Assembly (NCBI GenBank): GCA_025359905.1 | Contig: JANYDF010000107.1 | Location: forward strand, 1 to 64,000 | Source: Rhodospirillales bacterium | GTDB taxonomy: Bacteria > Pseudomonadota > Alphaproteobacteria > Acetobacterales > Acetobacteraceae | Reading direction: 5' to 3' | DNA: 64,000 bases | Position numbers and translations under genes: made by a program | Shown here: positions 17,257 through 25,811 of the stretch, one piece after another | Numbering within the stretch: the stretch's first letter is position 1 | How the letters are laid out: the number at the start of each line of letters is the position of its first letter | The notes under the pieces: generated by a model | Seen by the model: only the letters and a program-made list of their open reading frames with translations | Databases searched by the model: none | Told to the model about the DNA's origin: nothing

Positions 17257-18606
17257 GTGCCCAGGCCGACCGACCGCGTTGACCAAGCCGCCGAACTTGC
17301 GCGGGATATCGCGCCGGATATCGGCGTGGTGCTGCTCACGCATTACCCCGATGTCGAGACGCTCGACACGCTGCGTCCCGGCGATACCAACCTCCCTGCC
17401 GCCCGCGCCGTGAACCGCGCGGTGGCTTTGGAGATGCTGGAAGCGGGCGTCGAGGTTTTGGTGCAGCGCGCCGACCGGGCGGCGTTTCGCCGTTGGATGG
17501 CCGGGCGGGACGACACGCCAGCGAACCGCTTCGGATGGATCGATCGCGGACGGCTACTGCGAGGCGCGGCGGCGTCGGACGTGCTTGGCCTCGAACAGGC
17601 CAGCGCCAGCGCGCGTCCAAACTTCGGCAGACCGCCGGGACCGGTCGCGGATCGGCTGCTGGACGCCTTCGCCGATGAGGATACCGCAGAGTTCGACGCC
17701 CTGGTTCAGCAACTCATGGCCGCCGGACGGACCGACGTGCTTGATTTGGCAGTTCGCAAACGCAGCGAGCGCGAAGGCGATGAGGCGGGCGACGAGTTGA
17801 ATTGGGTGTTGCTGGTTGCGGCCGAGGGCGCTGCCATCGGTCCATCGGGCTGGGCGGAGTTGGTGGCCCTGCCGGTGGCGCTGTCTGCCGGAGACCTGCC
17901 GGACGGCGCTGATCTCGGACAAGGATTGATCGAGTCCGGTGCATTGGCCGACACGGAGGACGTGCGGCTGCTGCCCGGCTGGCGATCGCCGGACGCATTG
18001 GCGGCGCTGTCGTTCGGCGCGGTCCGCCGGGTGTTGCTCGATCTGGTCGATGGCAAGCCGCCGCGCGATTTGCCGCCCGGCGATACCGATGATCTGGCCC
18101 AGCACGGTTTCGGAGTTTTGATCGGCCTTCGCATCGATTGGGATATCCCGATCTGGGAGCAGATCGCCGATGCTGGCGGCTTGCCGGAGCAGCCTGACGA
18201 GGCGGCGGACGAAACCCCGGAGGAGGCGCGCCGAGCGGCACGGTTCGACCAGTGGCGCGGCAGCGTTTTCCAGGACAGTCAGGGTTGCGTGCCACTGGAC
18301 TTGGTCGCGTTTTCGCAGACGGCCAACGAGATTGCCGATTTTCTGGCCGAGGCTGGCGAGCAAACCGGCGGCCTTGAGACGATCCGGGAATTTGTCGCCC
18401 GGTGCCGTGGCGCGGCGGAGGGGGGCGATGTGGTTTGCCATCCGCAGGTGATCGCTGACGCGCTGGACCTTGCAGTCTACACCGAGGCAGGGCTGTTCAT
18501 CGACAGTCTGACGATACGCGCCAGCAAGCTGCCCGCCCCGCCCGGCGAGATGGCGCCGCTGATCGCCGCCTTCGTGCGCGTTGTTCAAGAACGTCCGGGG
18601 CACTAG
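17257..18606 (+). CDS. Unknown 449-aa acidic protein
   Basis: A protein I do not recognise. It starts at GTG 17257, since no ATG is available in frame nearby. It is strongly acidic, rich in Asp, Glu, Ala and Leu, with several similar helical segments (for example FADEDTAEFDALVQQLMAAG), a low-complexity acidic stretch EQPDEAADETPEEARRAARF near residue 315, and no membrane segment or signal peptide. It precedes the ABC exporter by 23 bp on the same strand and is probably co-transcribed. Third-position GC is as high as in its neighbours, supporting true coding. Confidence 0.65.
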   Translation: MPRPTDRVDQAAELARDIAPDIGVVLLTHYPDVETLDTLRPGDTNLPAARAVNRAVALEMLEAGVEVLVQRADRAAFRRWMAGRDDTPANRFGWIDRGRLLRGAAASDVLGLEQASASARPNFGRPPGPVADRLLDAFADEDTAEFDALVQQLMAAGRTDVLDLAVRKRSEREGDEAGDELNWVLLVAAEGAAIGPSGWAELVALPVALSAGDLPDGADLGQGLIESGALADTEDVRLLPGWRSPDALAALSFGAVRRVLLDLVDGKPPRDLPPGDTDDLAQHGFGVLIGLRIDWDIPIWEQIADAGGLPEQPDEAADETPEEARRAARFDQWRGSVFQDSQGCVPLDLVAFSQTANEIADFLAEAGEQTGGLETIREFVARCRGAAEGGDVVCHPQVIADALDLAVYTEAGLFIDSLTIRASKLPAPPGEMAPLIAAFVRVVQERPGH

Positions 18607-18629
18607 CGCCCTGAGCGTGGCTTCTTGCC

Positions 18630-20387
18630 GTGACCGGCGCTGCCGTGCCTGCTAAACGCCCGGTTATGTCCCCTCTGCGCCGCTTTGCCAGCTACTACCG
18701 CCCGCACCGGCGGCTGTTCATGCTCGATTTCGGCTGCGCGGTGCTGTCCGGTCTGCTCGAATTGGCGTTTCCGCTCGCCGTGCGCGCCTTTGTCGACCGG
18801 CTATTGCCGGGACATGATTGGGGACTGATCGTCGCCTCCGCTGCCGGGCTGGTGGCGTTGTATTTGGTCAACACCGGGCTGATGGCGGTGGTGACCTACT
18901 GGGGCCACGTGCTCGGCATTGCGCTGGAGACCGAAATGCGCCGCCGCGCCTTCGACCATCTGCAGCGCCTGTCGTTCTCGTTCTACGACGAGCAGAAGAC
19001 CGGCCATTTAATTGGCCGCGTCACCAAAGATTTAGAGGACATCGGCGAAGTCGCGCATCACGGTCCGGAAGATCTGTTCATCGCCATCATGACCTTTGCT
19101 GGCGCATTTGCACTGATGTTCGCGGTGAATGCCGATCTTGCACTGCTGACGGTGCTGGTGGTGCCGCCGATCCTGTTCGTCGCCACGCGATACGGCAACC
19201 GCATGACGCAGAATTTTCGCGCCATTTTCGCTGGCATCGGCGTGTTCAATGCGCGGGTCGAGGAAAATATTGGCGGCATGCGGGTGGTGCAGGCGTTCGC
19301 CAACGAAGCGCATGAGCGCCGCCTGTTCGCTCGTGACAACGACTCATACCGGCGCACCAAGCTGCAAGGCTACCGGCTGATGGCGGTCAGCACGGCGATG
19401 ACGTATCTGTCGATGCGGGCCACTCAGATGATGGTCATGGTTGCGGGCACTTGGTTTGTGCTGCACGGCGACCTGTCGTCCGGCGGCTTCGTGGGCTTCC
19501 TGATGCTGGTCGGCGTGTTTTTCCGCCCGGTGGAAAAGATCAGCGCGGTGCTGGAAACCTACCCCAAGGGCATCGCCGGATTTCGCCGCTATTGCGAGCT
19601 GATCGACACCCAGCCCGCCCTCGCCGACCTGCCCGGCGCGCGCCCGGCGCCGCCGCTGGCGGGCGATATCGTCTATGATCATGTCGGTTTCGGCTACGCC
19701 CCCGGCCGGCCCGTGCTGCGCGATGTCAGCTTGCGGATCGCGGCGGGCGAGACGGTGGCGTTCGTGGGACCCTCTGGGGCCGGGAAAAGCACGCTGTGCG
19801 CGCTGCTGCCGCGTTTTTACGACGTGCAGGACGGCCGCATCGCCATCGACGGCATCGACATCCGCTCGATGACGCTGGAATCGCTGCGGCGGCAGATCGG
19901 CGTGGTGCAGCAGGATGTGTTCCTGTTCGCGGGCACGCTGCGCGAAAACATCGCCTATGGCCGCCTCGATGCGACCGAGGCGGAGATTGTCGAGGCGGCG
20001 ACGCGGGCCCGGCTTGGCGAAATGATCGCCGATTTGCCGGACGGGCTGGATACCGTGATCGGCGAGCGCGGCGTGAAACTGTCCGGTGGTCAGCGCCAGC
20101 GGGTCGCTATCGCCCGCATGTTCCTGAAGAACCCGCCGATCCTGATTCTGGACGAGGCGACCAGCGCGCTGGACAGTGAGACCGAGCAGGCCATCCAGCA
20201 GGCGCTGGCGGAATTGGCGGTGGGGCGCACCAGCCTGGTGATCGCCCACCGGCTGGCGACCATCCGCGATGCGGACCGCATTGTCGTGGTCGATGGCCGG
20301 GGCGTGGTCGAGCAGGGGCGGCATCAGGAGTTGCTGGCAGCCGGCGGCGCCTATCGGCGGCTGCACGATGTGCAGTTCGGCGGCTGA
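18630..20387 (+). CDS. ABC exporter, fused membrane and ATPase domains (MsbA-like)
   Basis: A half-transporter of 585 aa expected to work as a homodimer exporting a lipid, drug or peptide. Six membrane segments span about residues 25-310, then a nucleotide-binding domain has Walker A GPSGAGKSTL, Q-loop VVQQDVFLFAGTLRENI, signature LSGGQRQRVAIARM, Walker B ILILDEATSALD and the H-loop VIAHRL. The GTG at 18630 is the longest start; ATG at 18666 (MSPLRRFASYYRPHRR) is equally plausible. Nothing in the neighbourhood identifies the cargo. Confidence 0.9.
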   Translation: MTGAAVPAKRPVMSPLRRFASYYRPHRRLFMLDFGCAVLSGLLELAFPLAVRAFVDRLLPGHDWGLIVASAAGLVALYLVNTGLMAVVTYWGHVLGIALETEMRRRAFDHLQRLSFSFYDEQKTGHLIGRVTKDLEDIGEVAHHGPEDLFIAIMTFAGAFALMFAVNADLALLTVLVVPPILFVATRYGNRMTQNFRAIFAGIGVFNARVEENIGGMRVVQAFANEAHERRLFARDNDSYRRTKLQGYRLMAVSTAMTYLSMRATQMMVMVAGTWFVLHGDLSSGGFVGFLMLVGVFFRPVEKISAVLETYPKGIAGFRRYCELIDTQPALADLPGARPAPPLAGDIVYDHVGFGYAPGRPVLRDVSLRIAAGETVAFVGPSGAGKSTLCALLPRFYDVQDGRIAIDGIDIRSMTLESLRRQIGVVQQDVFLFAGTLRENIAYGRLDATEAEIVEAATRARLGEMIADLPDGLDTVIGERGVKLSGGQRQRVAIARMFLKNPPILILDEATSALDSETEQAIQQALAELAVGRTSLVIAHRLATIRDADRIVVVDGRGVVEQGRHQELLAAGGAYRRLHDVQFGG

Positions 20388-20414
20388 TCAGAAGCGATTG
20401 GGCGGAGGGCGAAA

Positions 20415-20582
20415 ATGAACCTTGAGACCGTGCTTGCCATGGCTGCTGCGGCCGGTGTGACGCTGTCCAACGCGCGGGCGGAAGCTGCGTTGCCGTTGGT
20501 GCTGGCGATGCAGCGCGCCGACGCGCAGCTTCGCGCGCTGGAACTGACCGAACCGCCCTCCGGCCCGGACCCCGTACCATGA
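20415..20582 (+). CDS. AtzG-like small amidase partner subunit
   Basis: A 55-aa protein (MNLETVLAMAAAAGVTLSNA at its start) whose stop overlaps the amidase ATG (ATGA). Small GatC-like proteins of this size (AtzG and the DUF4089 group) precede AtzE-type amidases and form complexes with them. The helix-rich pattern with LPLVLAMQRADAQLRALEL fits that family. GGAGGGCGAAA supplies the ribosome site. The assignment rests on size, position and pattern. Confidence 0.65.
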   Translation: MNLETVLAMAAAAGVTLSNARAEAALPLVLAMQRADAQLRALELTEPPSGPDPVP

Positions 20583-21883
20583 CCGGAATTGCCGCGCTCG
20601 CGCGCGGCTACCGCACCGGCGGGCCGTCGCCGTTGGATGTGGTGGCGGCGGCGCTGGCGCGGATTGCTGCCGACGAACCACGCCTCAATGCCGTGTCGAC
20701 CCTGTTGCACGTCAGTGCGATGGCCGAGGCGGCCCGGGCCGCGCGCGAACTTGCGGCGGGGCAGGATCGTGGACCGCTGCACGGCATTCCGGTCGCGGTA
20801 AAAGACCTGTTCGCGGTCGCCGGGGTGCCGACGAAGTTCGGCGCCGATCCGGTGTTTCATGGCAATCCGCAAACCGATTCCGCCGTGGTGGCAAGGCTAC
20901 GGGCGGTGGGCGCGGTGATCGTCGCCACGTCGCAGATGCTGGAATTTGCCTACGGTGCCGCGCACCCCTCGGTCGGCCAGACCAACAACCCGCATGACCC
21001 GGCGCGCACGTCGGGCGGTTCTTCCGGCGGCTCGGCCGCCTTGGTGGCGGCGGGACATGTGCCGGTGGCGGTGGGTAGCGATACCGGCGGATCGATCCGT
21101 ATTCCGGCGGCGTATTGCGGGATTGTCGGCATGAAGCCGAGCTTCGGCCAGGTCAGCCTGGCAGGGGCATTGCCGCTCTCGTGGACGCTGGATCATGCCG
21201 GTCCGCTCGCCAGCAATGTGGCGGATGCGCGGACGTTGCTTGGCGTGCTGTCCGGGGCCGCGCTGCCAGCGCATCCGGCCAAGCTTGCGGGCCTGCGCCT
21301 GGGTGTCATCGCGGCGCACCGCGACGACGATTCGGTGACCCCGGACATGCGCCGCCAGTTCGATGCGGCTTGTGCGCGGCTGGAGGCCAGAGGCGCCCGG
21401 CTGATCGACGTGGCGTTGCCGCATGTGGAGCAGATTTCGGCGGCCCTGATGCTGATTCTGCTGCCCGAAGCGACGGCAATCCATGCCCGCCGGCTGGCGC
21501 GCGCGCCGGAGCGGATGGCCGAGGCGACGCGCTTGCAGTTGGACGCCGGCGCACTTGTTCCCGCAGCGGCGCAGGTGAGGGCGCGGCAATTCCGCACCCG
21601 GCTATGCGCCGCGTTCGCCGCGATCTTTACGGACGTGGATGCGCTGCTGTCCCCGACCGTTGGCTTTGAGGCGCCGCACGAAGATCCGCCAATTGAGCAG
21701 GATGGCGGGAGTTCCGAAATGCTGTGCACCGCGCCGGCCAATCTGGCCGGGTTGCCAGCGATTTCGCTGCCCTGCGGCACCTCCGCATCGGGGTTGCCGC
21801 TCGGTTTGCACCTCACCGGACCGGCCGGGGCCGATGCGCGGCTGCTCGATATCGCCGAAGCCGTTGAAGCGGCACTGAGATGA
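20579..21883 (+). CDS. Amidase-signature hydrolase (AtzE-like)
   Basis: A cytoplasmic Ser-cisSer-Lys amidase of 434 aa. The triad is Lys75 (PVAVKDLFAV), Ser148 ([10 protein letters not shown]) and Ser172 (GSDTGGSIR), spaced exactly as in GatA-type enzymes. The small upstream AtzG-like gene argues for AtzE-like activity, that is hydrolysis of a biuret- or urea-type amide. It overlaps a 39-codon frame at its 3' end and stands directly before a NitT/TauT importer, which may supply its substrate. Confidence 0.85.
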   Translation: MTGIAALARGYRTGGPSPLDVVAAALARIAADEPRLNAVSTLLHVSAMAEAARAARELAAGQDRGPLHGIPVAVKDLFAVAGVPTKFGADPVFHGNPQTDSAVVARLRAVGAVIVATSQMLEFAYGAAHPSVGQTNNPHDPARTSGGSSGGSAALVAAGHVPVAVGSDTGGSIRIPAAYCGIVGMKPSFGQVSLAGALPLSWTLDHAGPLASNVADARTLLGVLSGAALPAHPAKLAGLRLGVIAAHRDDDSVTPDMRRQFDAACARLEARGARLIDVALPHVEQISAALMLILLPEATAIHARRLARAPERMAEATRLQLDAGALVPAAAQVRARQFRTRLCAAFAAIFTDVDALLSPTVGFEAPHEDPPIEQDGGSSEMLCTAPANLAGLPAISLPCGTSASGLPLGLHLTGPAGADARLLDIAEAVEAALR

Positions 21884-21999
21884 ACGGCCCGGCGAATCTT
21901 TTCGTCAGCGTCTTGCTGTTGGCGCTTTCGTGTGGCTACATGCGTCTTCTTCCTTCGGCTGAAATCACGTTATGCACGATAAGGGGACCATCGCGATGA
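21880..21999 (+). CDS. Possible 39-aa hydrophobic peptide linking amidase and importer
   Basis: This short frame starts in the amidase stop (ATGA at 21880) and ends in the binding-protein start (ATGA at 21996), so both ends are overlap-coupled. The product has one hydrophobic stretch (NLFVSVLLLALSCGY) and a basic tail. It could be a membrane micropeptide or only a reinitiation bridge. The double overlap may be chance; the evidence is arrangement only. Confidence 0.3.
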   Translation: MNGPANLFVSVLLLALSCGYMRLLPSAEITLCTIRGPSR

Positions 22000-23309
22000 T
22001 CGACGGCAAACGTTTGCGTGGCCTGCTGGGCGGCTTGGCCCTGACGGCATTGCTGGCCATTGGCGGCGGGCTCGCCCCGGCGCAGGCAGCCGATGTGTAT
22101 GTGCCCGCAGCACCGGAAGCTGGCACCGCAATTCCGGCCGGGTCGATTAAATTCGGTATGCGGCCGTACGCCGACAATACATTCTACATCATCGCGATGA
22201 AGAAGGGCTGGTTCAACGATGTCGGCATCAAGATCTTGCCGGAACCCGAGGGCCTGAAGGTCACCGACACCAATGTGATCGCGCTGCTGCTGAATGGCCA
22301 GCTCGACATCTCCACGGAATTCTGTCCGCTGTTGCTGCCCACGTATAAGAGCTCCAACAAGCTGAAGTGCATCGCCTTTACCGACAACTTCCTGGGCGAA
22401 GCCATTCTGGCCAGCCCGGCGCTGAAGCTGAAGTCGTTCAAGGACTACATCAAGGAAGGCAAGACCTTCGACGAAGCCATCAAGCTGGCGCTGGCGCCGC
22501 TGGCCGGTAAGACCCTTGTGGGTGCCCCGGAACTCAGCGACCGCCCGTTCGAGGAAGCGGTGTCGAAGTTTTCCGGCGTGACCTGGCAGTTGCAGGTGCT
22601 GGACGACGCCAAATCGCTGGTGCTGGCAAAGGCCGGGCGTGAGGATTTCGTCAATCCTGAAGGTGCGCCCATCGTCTACACGCTGATGCAGGCGGGGTGG
22701 ACCGATGTGATCGACATCGGCGATTTGTATAATTATGGACCCGGTGGATTGGATTCGCCCATCGAGCATCTGGTGGCCAATGTCGGTATCGCCGGCAACT
22801 CCGACTTCGTGCTGAAAAACCAGAACACCGTGCTGCGCTTTCTGTCGGTGGTGTGGCGCACGATTGATGCGATGGGCAAGGACACTTCGCTGATGGACTT
22901 GCAGGCGCCGTACCTGAACAGCGTCGCGGGCACCAGCCTGGACGGCAAGGGCGTTGCCAGCACCATCAACATTCTCGACCCGATGACGTCGTTCGCCGAC
23001 GACAAGCAGTACTACAAGGACGAAAAGAGCGTCCTGTTCTACAAGAATGCCTGGAGTGCCATCATCGCCGATTACGCCTCGCACGGCATCATGCCGAAAG
23101 ATTCCGTCACTCCTGATGAGATCATCTGGGGTGCGGCGATCTGGAACCAGATGCAGGACTACAAGGCGAAGACCGATGCGATCCTCGCCGGTCTGGCGGG
23201 CAAGACGCTGGCGGCGGACAAGGCGGAGCTCGTGGCCAAGGCCAAGCAGTACTACGACTGGTTCGATTTCCTCGACGCTTATCGCTTGGCGAGCGCCGCA
23301 GCCGGCTAG
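21996..23309 (+). CDS. NitT/TauT-type ABC substrate-binding protein
   Basis: A periplasmic receptor of 437 aa in the NMT1/SsuA-like group. A signal peptide covers about residues 1-32 (LLGGLALTALLAIGGGLAPA, QAAD). The mature start FGMRPYADNTFYIIAMKKGW and the LLNGQLDISTEFCPLLLPTY segment are typical. The ATG at 21996 is preferred over 21972, because AAGGGG at 21981-21986 is 9 nt upstream of it. It is longer than most family members (about 330 aa). It heads a four-gene importer and follows an amidase, so an amide or nitrogen-rich ligand is a reasonable guess. Confidence 0.85.
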   Translation: MIDGKRLRGLLGGLALTALLAIGGGLAPAQAADVYVPAAPEAGTAIPAGSIKFGMRPYADNTFYIIAMKKGWFNDVGIKILPEPEGLKVTDTNVIALLLNGQLDISTEFCPLLLPTYKSSNKLKCIAFTDNFLGEAILASPALKLKSFKDYIKEGKTFDEAIKLALAPLAGKTLVGAPELSDRPFEEAVSKFSGVTWQLQVLDDAKSLVLAKAGREDFVNPEGAPIVYTLMQAGWTDVIDIGDLYNYGPGGLDSPIEHLVANVGIAGNSDFVLKNQNTVLRFLSVVWRTIDAMGKDTSLMDLQAPYLNSVAGTSLDGKGVASTINILDPMTSFADDKQYYKDEKSVLFYKNAWSAIIADYASHGIMPKDSVTPDEIIWGAAIWNQMQDYKAKTDAILAGLAGKTLAADKAELVAKAKQYYDWFDFLDAYRLASAAAG

Positions 23310-23316
23310 TCCGGCC

Positions 23317-24156
23317 TTGTCGGATACCGCTGCAACTGCCGCACCAGCACAGCCCCGCCCGCAAGGGCGGGGCTTCGACCCTTTGCGGCCGGTGGGCATT
23401 CTGCTGTTGCTGGCGCTTTGGCAGGCGCTCACGAGCGTGGTCGCGCGATCATCCCTGCCCACGCCGCTCAGCGTCGCGATCCGCATCCGGCAAGACTTCA
23501 TTCATGCCGATCAATTGAGCTTTTACGGATTGAACACCGGCCTGCTCGACAGCATGGCCTACACCGCCACCAACGTTGCCGCCGCCGTGCTGATGGGGGC
23601 CGTCGTGGGGGCGCCGTTGGGGCTGGTCACAGCGCGGTTTCGTTTGCTGCGCGCCCTGGTGGATCCGGTGCTGATGACGGCCGGCACCATTCCCATCATC
23701 GTGCTGGCGCCGTTTTTTCTGATTTGGTTTGGCGTGGACCGCATCAGCGCCATGCTGCTGGTGGCGATATTCGTTACTGTGATTCTGTATGTGTTTGCCC
23801 AGCGCGCGGCGGACAATATCGACCCGGTGTATGAGGAATCGGCCTACACCCTGGGGGCCAGCCGCGCCCGCGTGGTGCGCGATGTGCTGCTGCCCGGCAC
23901 GGTGCCGCAAATACTTGGCGGTATTCGCATTGCACTGGCGGGCGCCTGGGGACTGGAGGCAATTGCAGAGTTGATGGGCGCGCAATACGGCATTGGCAAG
24001 ATTGTGCAATTGCTGGCCGGTGCGACCGATGTCGAAGGCATATTTGCCGCTCTGCTGGTGCTGGGCGTGGTCGCGGTGGCGTGCGATGGGCTGGCCGCCT
24101 GGGTTGTGGCGCGGCTCGCAGTCTGGAACCAGCCAGCGCGCACTGGGGCGGAGTAG
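23317..24156 (+). CDS. NitT/TauT-type ABC permease, subunit 1
   Basis: An inner-membrane permease of about 279 aa with six hydrophobic segments and the family EAA-like loop ESAYTLGASRARVVRDVLLP near residue 175. The start is uncertain: TTG at 23317 is 8 bp after the receptor gene, and a GTG at about 23392 (VGILLLLALW) is an alternative. It is paralogous to the second permease at 24935, so the channel is probably a heterodimer. Confidence 0.85.
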   Translation: MSDTAATAAPAQPRPQGRGFDPLRPVGILLLLALWQALTSVVARSSLPTPLSVAIRIRQDFIHADQLSFYGLNTGLLDSMAYTATNVAAAVLMGAVVGAPLGLVTARFRLLRALVDPVLMTAGTIPIIVLAPFFLIWFGVDRISAMLLVAIFVTVILYVFAQRAADNIDPVYEESAYTLGASRARVVRDVLLPGTVPQILGGIRIALAGAWGLEAIAELMGAQYGIGKIVQLLAGATDVEGIFAALLVLGVVAVACDGLAAWVVARLAVWNQPARTGAE

Positions 24157-24158
24157 GC

Positions 24159-24938
24159 ATGAGCGACGTGAAAATCGAGGCATCGGCGCTGTCGCGCAGC
24201 TATCGCCGCGCCGACGGGGCAGAGGTCAAGGCGCTGTCGGCGGTCGATCTACGCATCGAAGCCGGGCAGTTCGTTTGTTTGGTCGGCCCGTCCGGCTGCG
24301 GCAAGACCACGCTGTTGCAAATCATCGCCGGGTTGGTGCCGCCTTCGGGCGGCAACATCGTGGTGAACGGCCAGCGCGTCACCGCGCCAGGACCGTCGCG
24401 CGGCATGGTGTTCCAGAAGGACAGCGTGTTTCCCTGGATGCGGGTGCACGCCAACGTCGAATACGGCCTGTCTTGCCGTGGCGTGGCCAAGGCCGAGCGG
24501 CAGAAAGTCGCCGCGCAATATCTGGAACGTGTTGGCCTTTCGCATGTCGCCGGGGCATGGCCGCGCGAACTCTCGGGCGGCATGTTGAAGCGCGTGGCGG
24601 TGGCCACGGTGTTTGCCAACGGTGCCGATGTGCTGCTGCTCGATGAGCCGTTCGGCGCGCTGGACTACGTCACCAAACGGCAATTGCACGATGTGCTGCT
24701 GACACTCTGGGCCGAAGGTGAGGCGGGCCGCCGCCGCACCGTGGTGTTCGTGACGCATGATGTGGACGAGGCGATGATCCTGGCCGACCGCATCGTGGTG
24801 CTGCGGGCTGGCCGCGTGGTGGACGATCTGGCGGTGGCGGCGGATCGCCCGCGCACCACCGATGCGCTGCTGTTGCCCGGCATGGTCCGCATTAAACACA
24901 TCCTGCTGACGCATCTGGGGCTGGAGGCAGCGCGATGA
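24159..24938 (+). CDS. NitT/TauT-type ABC ATPase, importer 1
   Basis: A cytoplasmic ATPase of 259 aa. Walker A is GPSGCGKTTLLQ, signature LSGGMLKRVAVA, Walker B VLLLDEPFGALD and H-loop VFVTHDVDEA. It starts 2 bp after the first permease and its stop overlaps the second permease (ATGA). The signature contains ML where LSGGMQQR is usual, a small departure. Confidence 0.93.
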   Translation: MSDVKIEASALSRSYRRADGAEVKALSAVDLRIEAGQFVCLVGPSGCGKTTLLQIIAGLVPPSGGNIVVNGQRVTAPGPSRGMVFQKDSVFPWMRVHANVEYGLSCRGVAKAERQKVAAQYLERVGLSHVAGAWPRELSGGMLKRVAVATVFANGADVLLLDEPFGALDYVTKRQLHDVLLTLWAEGEAGRRRTVVFVTHDVDEAMILADRIVVLRAGRVVDDLAVAADRPRTTDALLLPGMVRIKHILLTHLGLEAAR

Positions 24939-25807
24939 CGCCACGGCCCGGCTGGTGGTCGCGCAATTGGGCCAGTTTGGCCGCCATTGCCGCCATGGCA
25001 GGCGTGTGGGAAATCCTGTCGTTCATCTACACCGCCGAAGCCGCCCCTGGCGAACCGATGGTGCCGGGGTGGGAGATCGTATTCGGACGCACGCTGCTGT
25101 CGCTTGCCGACTACTGGGGCGGCGGGCTTGGCGTGGCCTCGGTCGCCGAAGGTGCGCCGCCGAGCTACACCGCCGCCGTTCTGGCCATTATCAGCAACTC
25201 GTTCGACACCATTGTGCGGCTGTACACGGGCTTGATCGCCGGTGCAGCGGCGGGCACCGCGTTGGGGCTGGCGGTGTCGTGGTCGCCTTGGCCGCGCCGG
25301 GTGGTTGATTCGCCGCTGCAATTCCTGCGTACGCTGCCGCTGCTGGCCATGGTGCCGCTGTTTCAGTTGTGGTTCGGAACCGAATTCATCGGCAAGGTCG
25401 CGTTCGTCGCCTACGGCATCGGCGTGATTTTCTTTGCCGGCGTCGCCAATGCGGTGCGCAACGTGCCGCAGATTTTCATCGACAACGCCCGCACCTTCGG
25501 CGCCAGCCGCGCCACGCTATACCGCACGGTGATCTTCCCGGCGATCCTGCCGGAACTGCGCGCCACCATGCTGCTGGCCTTGGGCACTGGCTGGGGTGCA
25601 GTGCTCGGTGCCGAATATCTCGGGGCGCAGTCCGGGCTTGGCTATATGATCGTTTATTCCGAGCAGTTCGCCTACTTGGACCGCATGTTCTTCGTCGCAT
25701 TGTTGTTCGTGCTTTACGCGTCGGTGAGCTACGCGCTGTTCGACCGCGTGTCACGTCGATTGCTGGACTGGACGGCAAAATCCGGCCAGGTGAGCGCTAC
25801 GCTATAG
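24935..25807 (+). CDS. NitT/TauT-type ABC permease, subunit 2
   Basis: An inner-membrane permease of 290 aa with six hydrophobic segments and the loop NARTFGASRATLYRTVIFPA near residue 188. A periplasmic insertion of about 50 residues after the first membrane helix (EPMVPGWEIVFGRTLLSLAD) distinguishes it from subunit 1. It ends the operon; its stop lies 4 bp from the stop of the convergent AraC gene, with no room for a separate terminator. Confidence 0.87.
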   Translation: MTPRPGWWSRNWASLAAIAAMAGVWEILSFIYTAEAAPGEPMVPGWEIVFGRTLLSLADYWGGGLGVASVAEGAPPSYTAAVLAIISNSFDTIVRLYTGLIAGAAAGTALGLAVSWSPWPRRVVDSPLQFLRTLPLLAMVPLFQLWFGTEFIGKVAFVAYGIGVIFFAGVANAVRNVPQIFIDNARTFGASRATLYRTVIFPAILPELRATMLLALGTGWGAVLGAEYLGAQSGLGYMIVYSEQFAYLDRMFFVALLFVLYASVSYALFDRVSRRLLDWTAKSGQVSATL

Positions 25808-25811
25808 CGGC

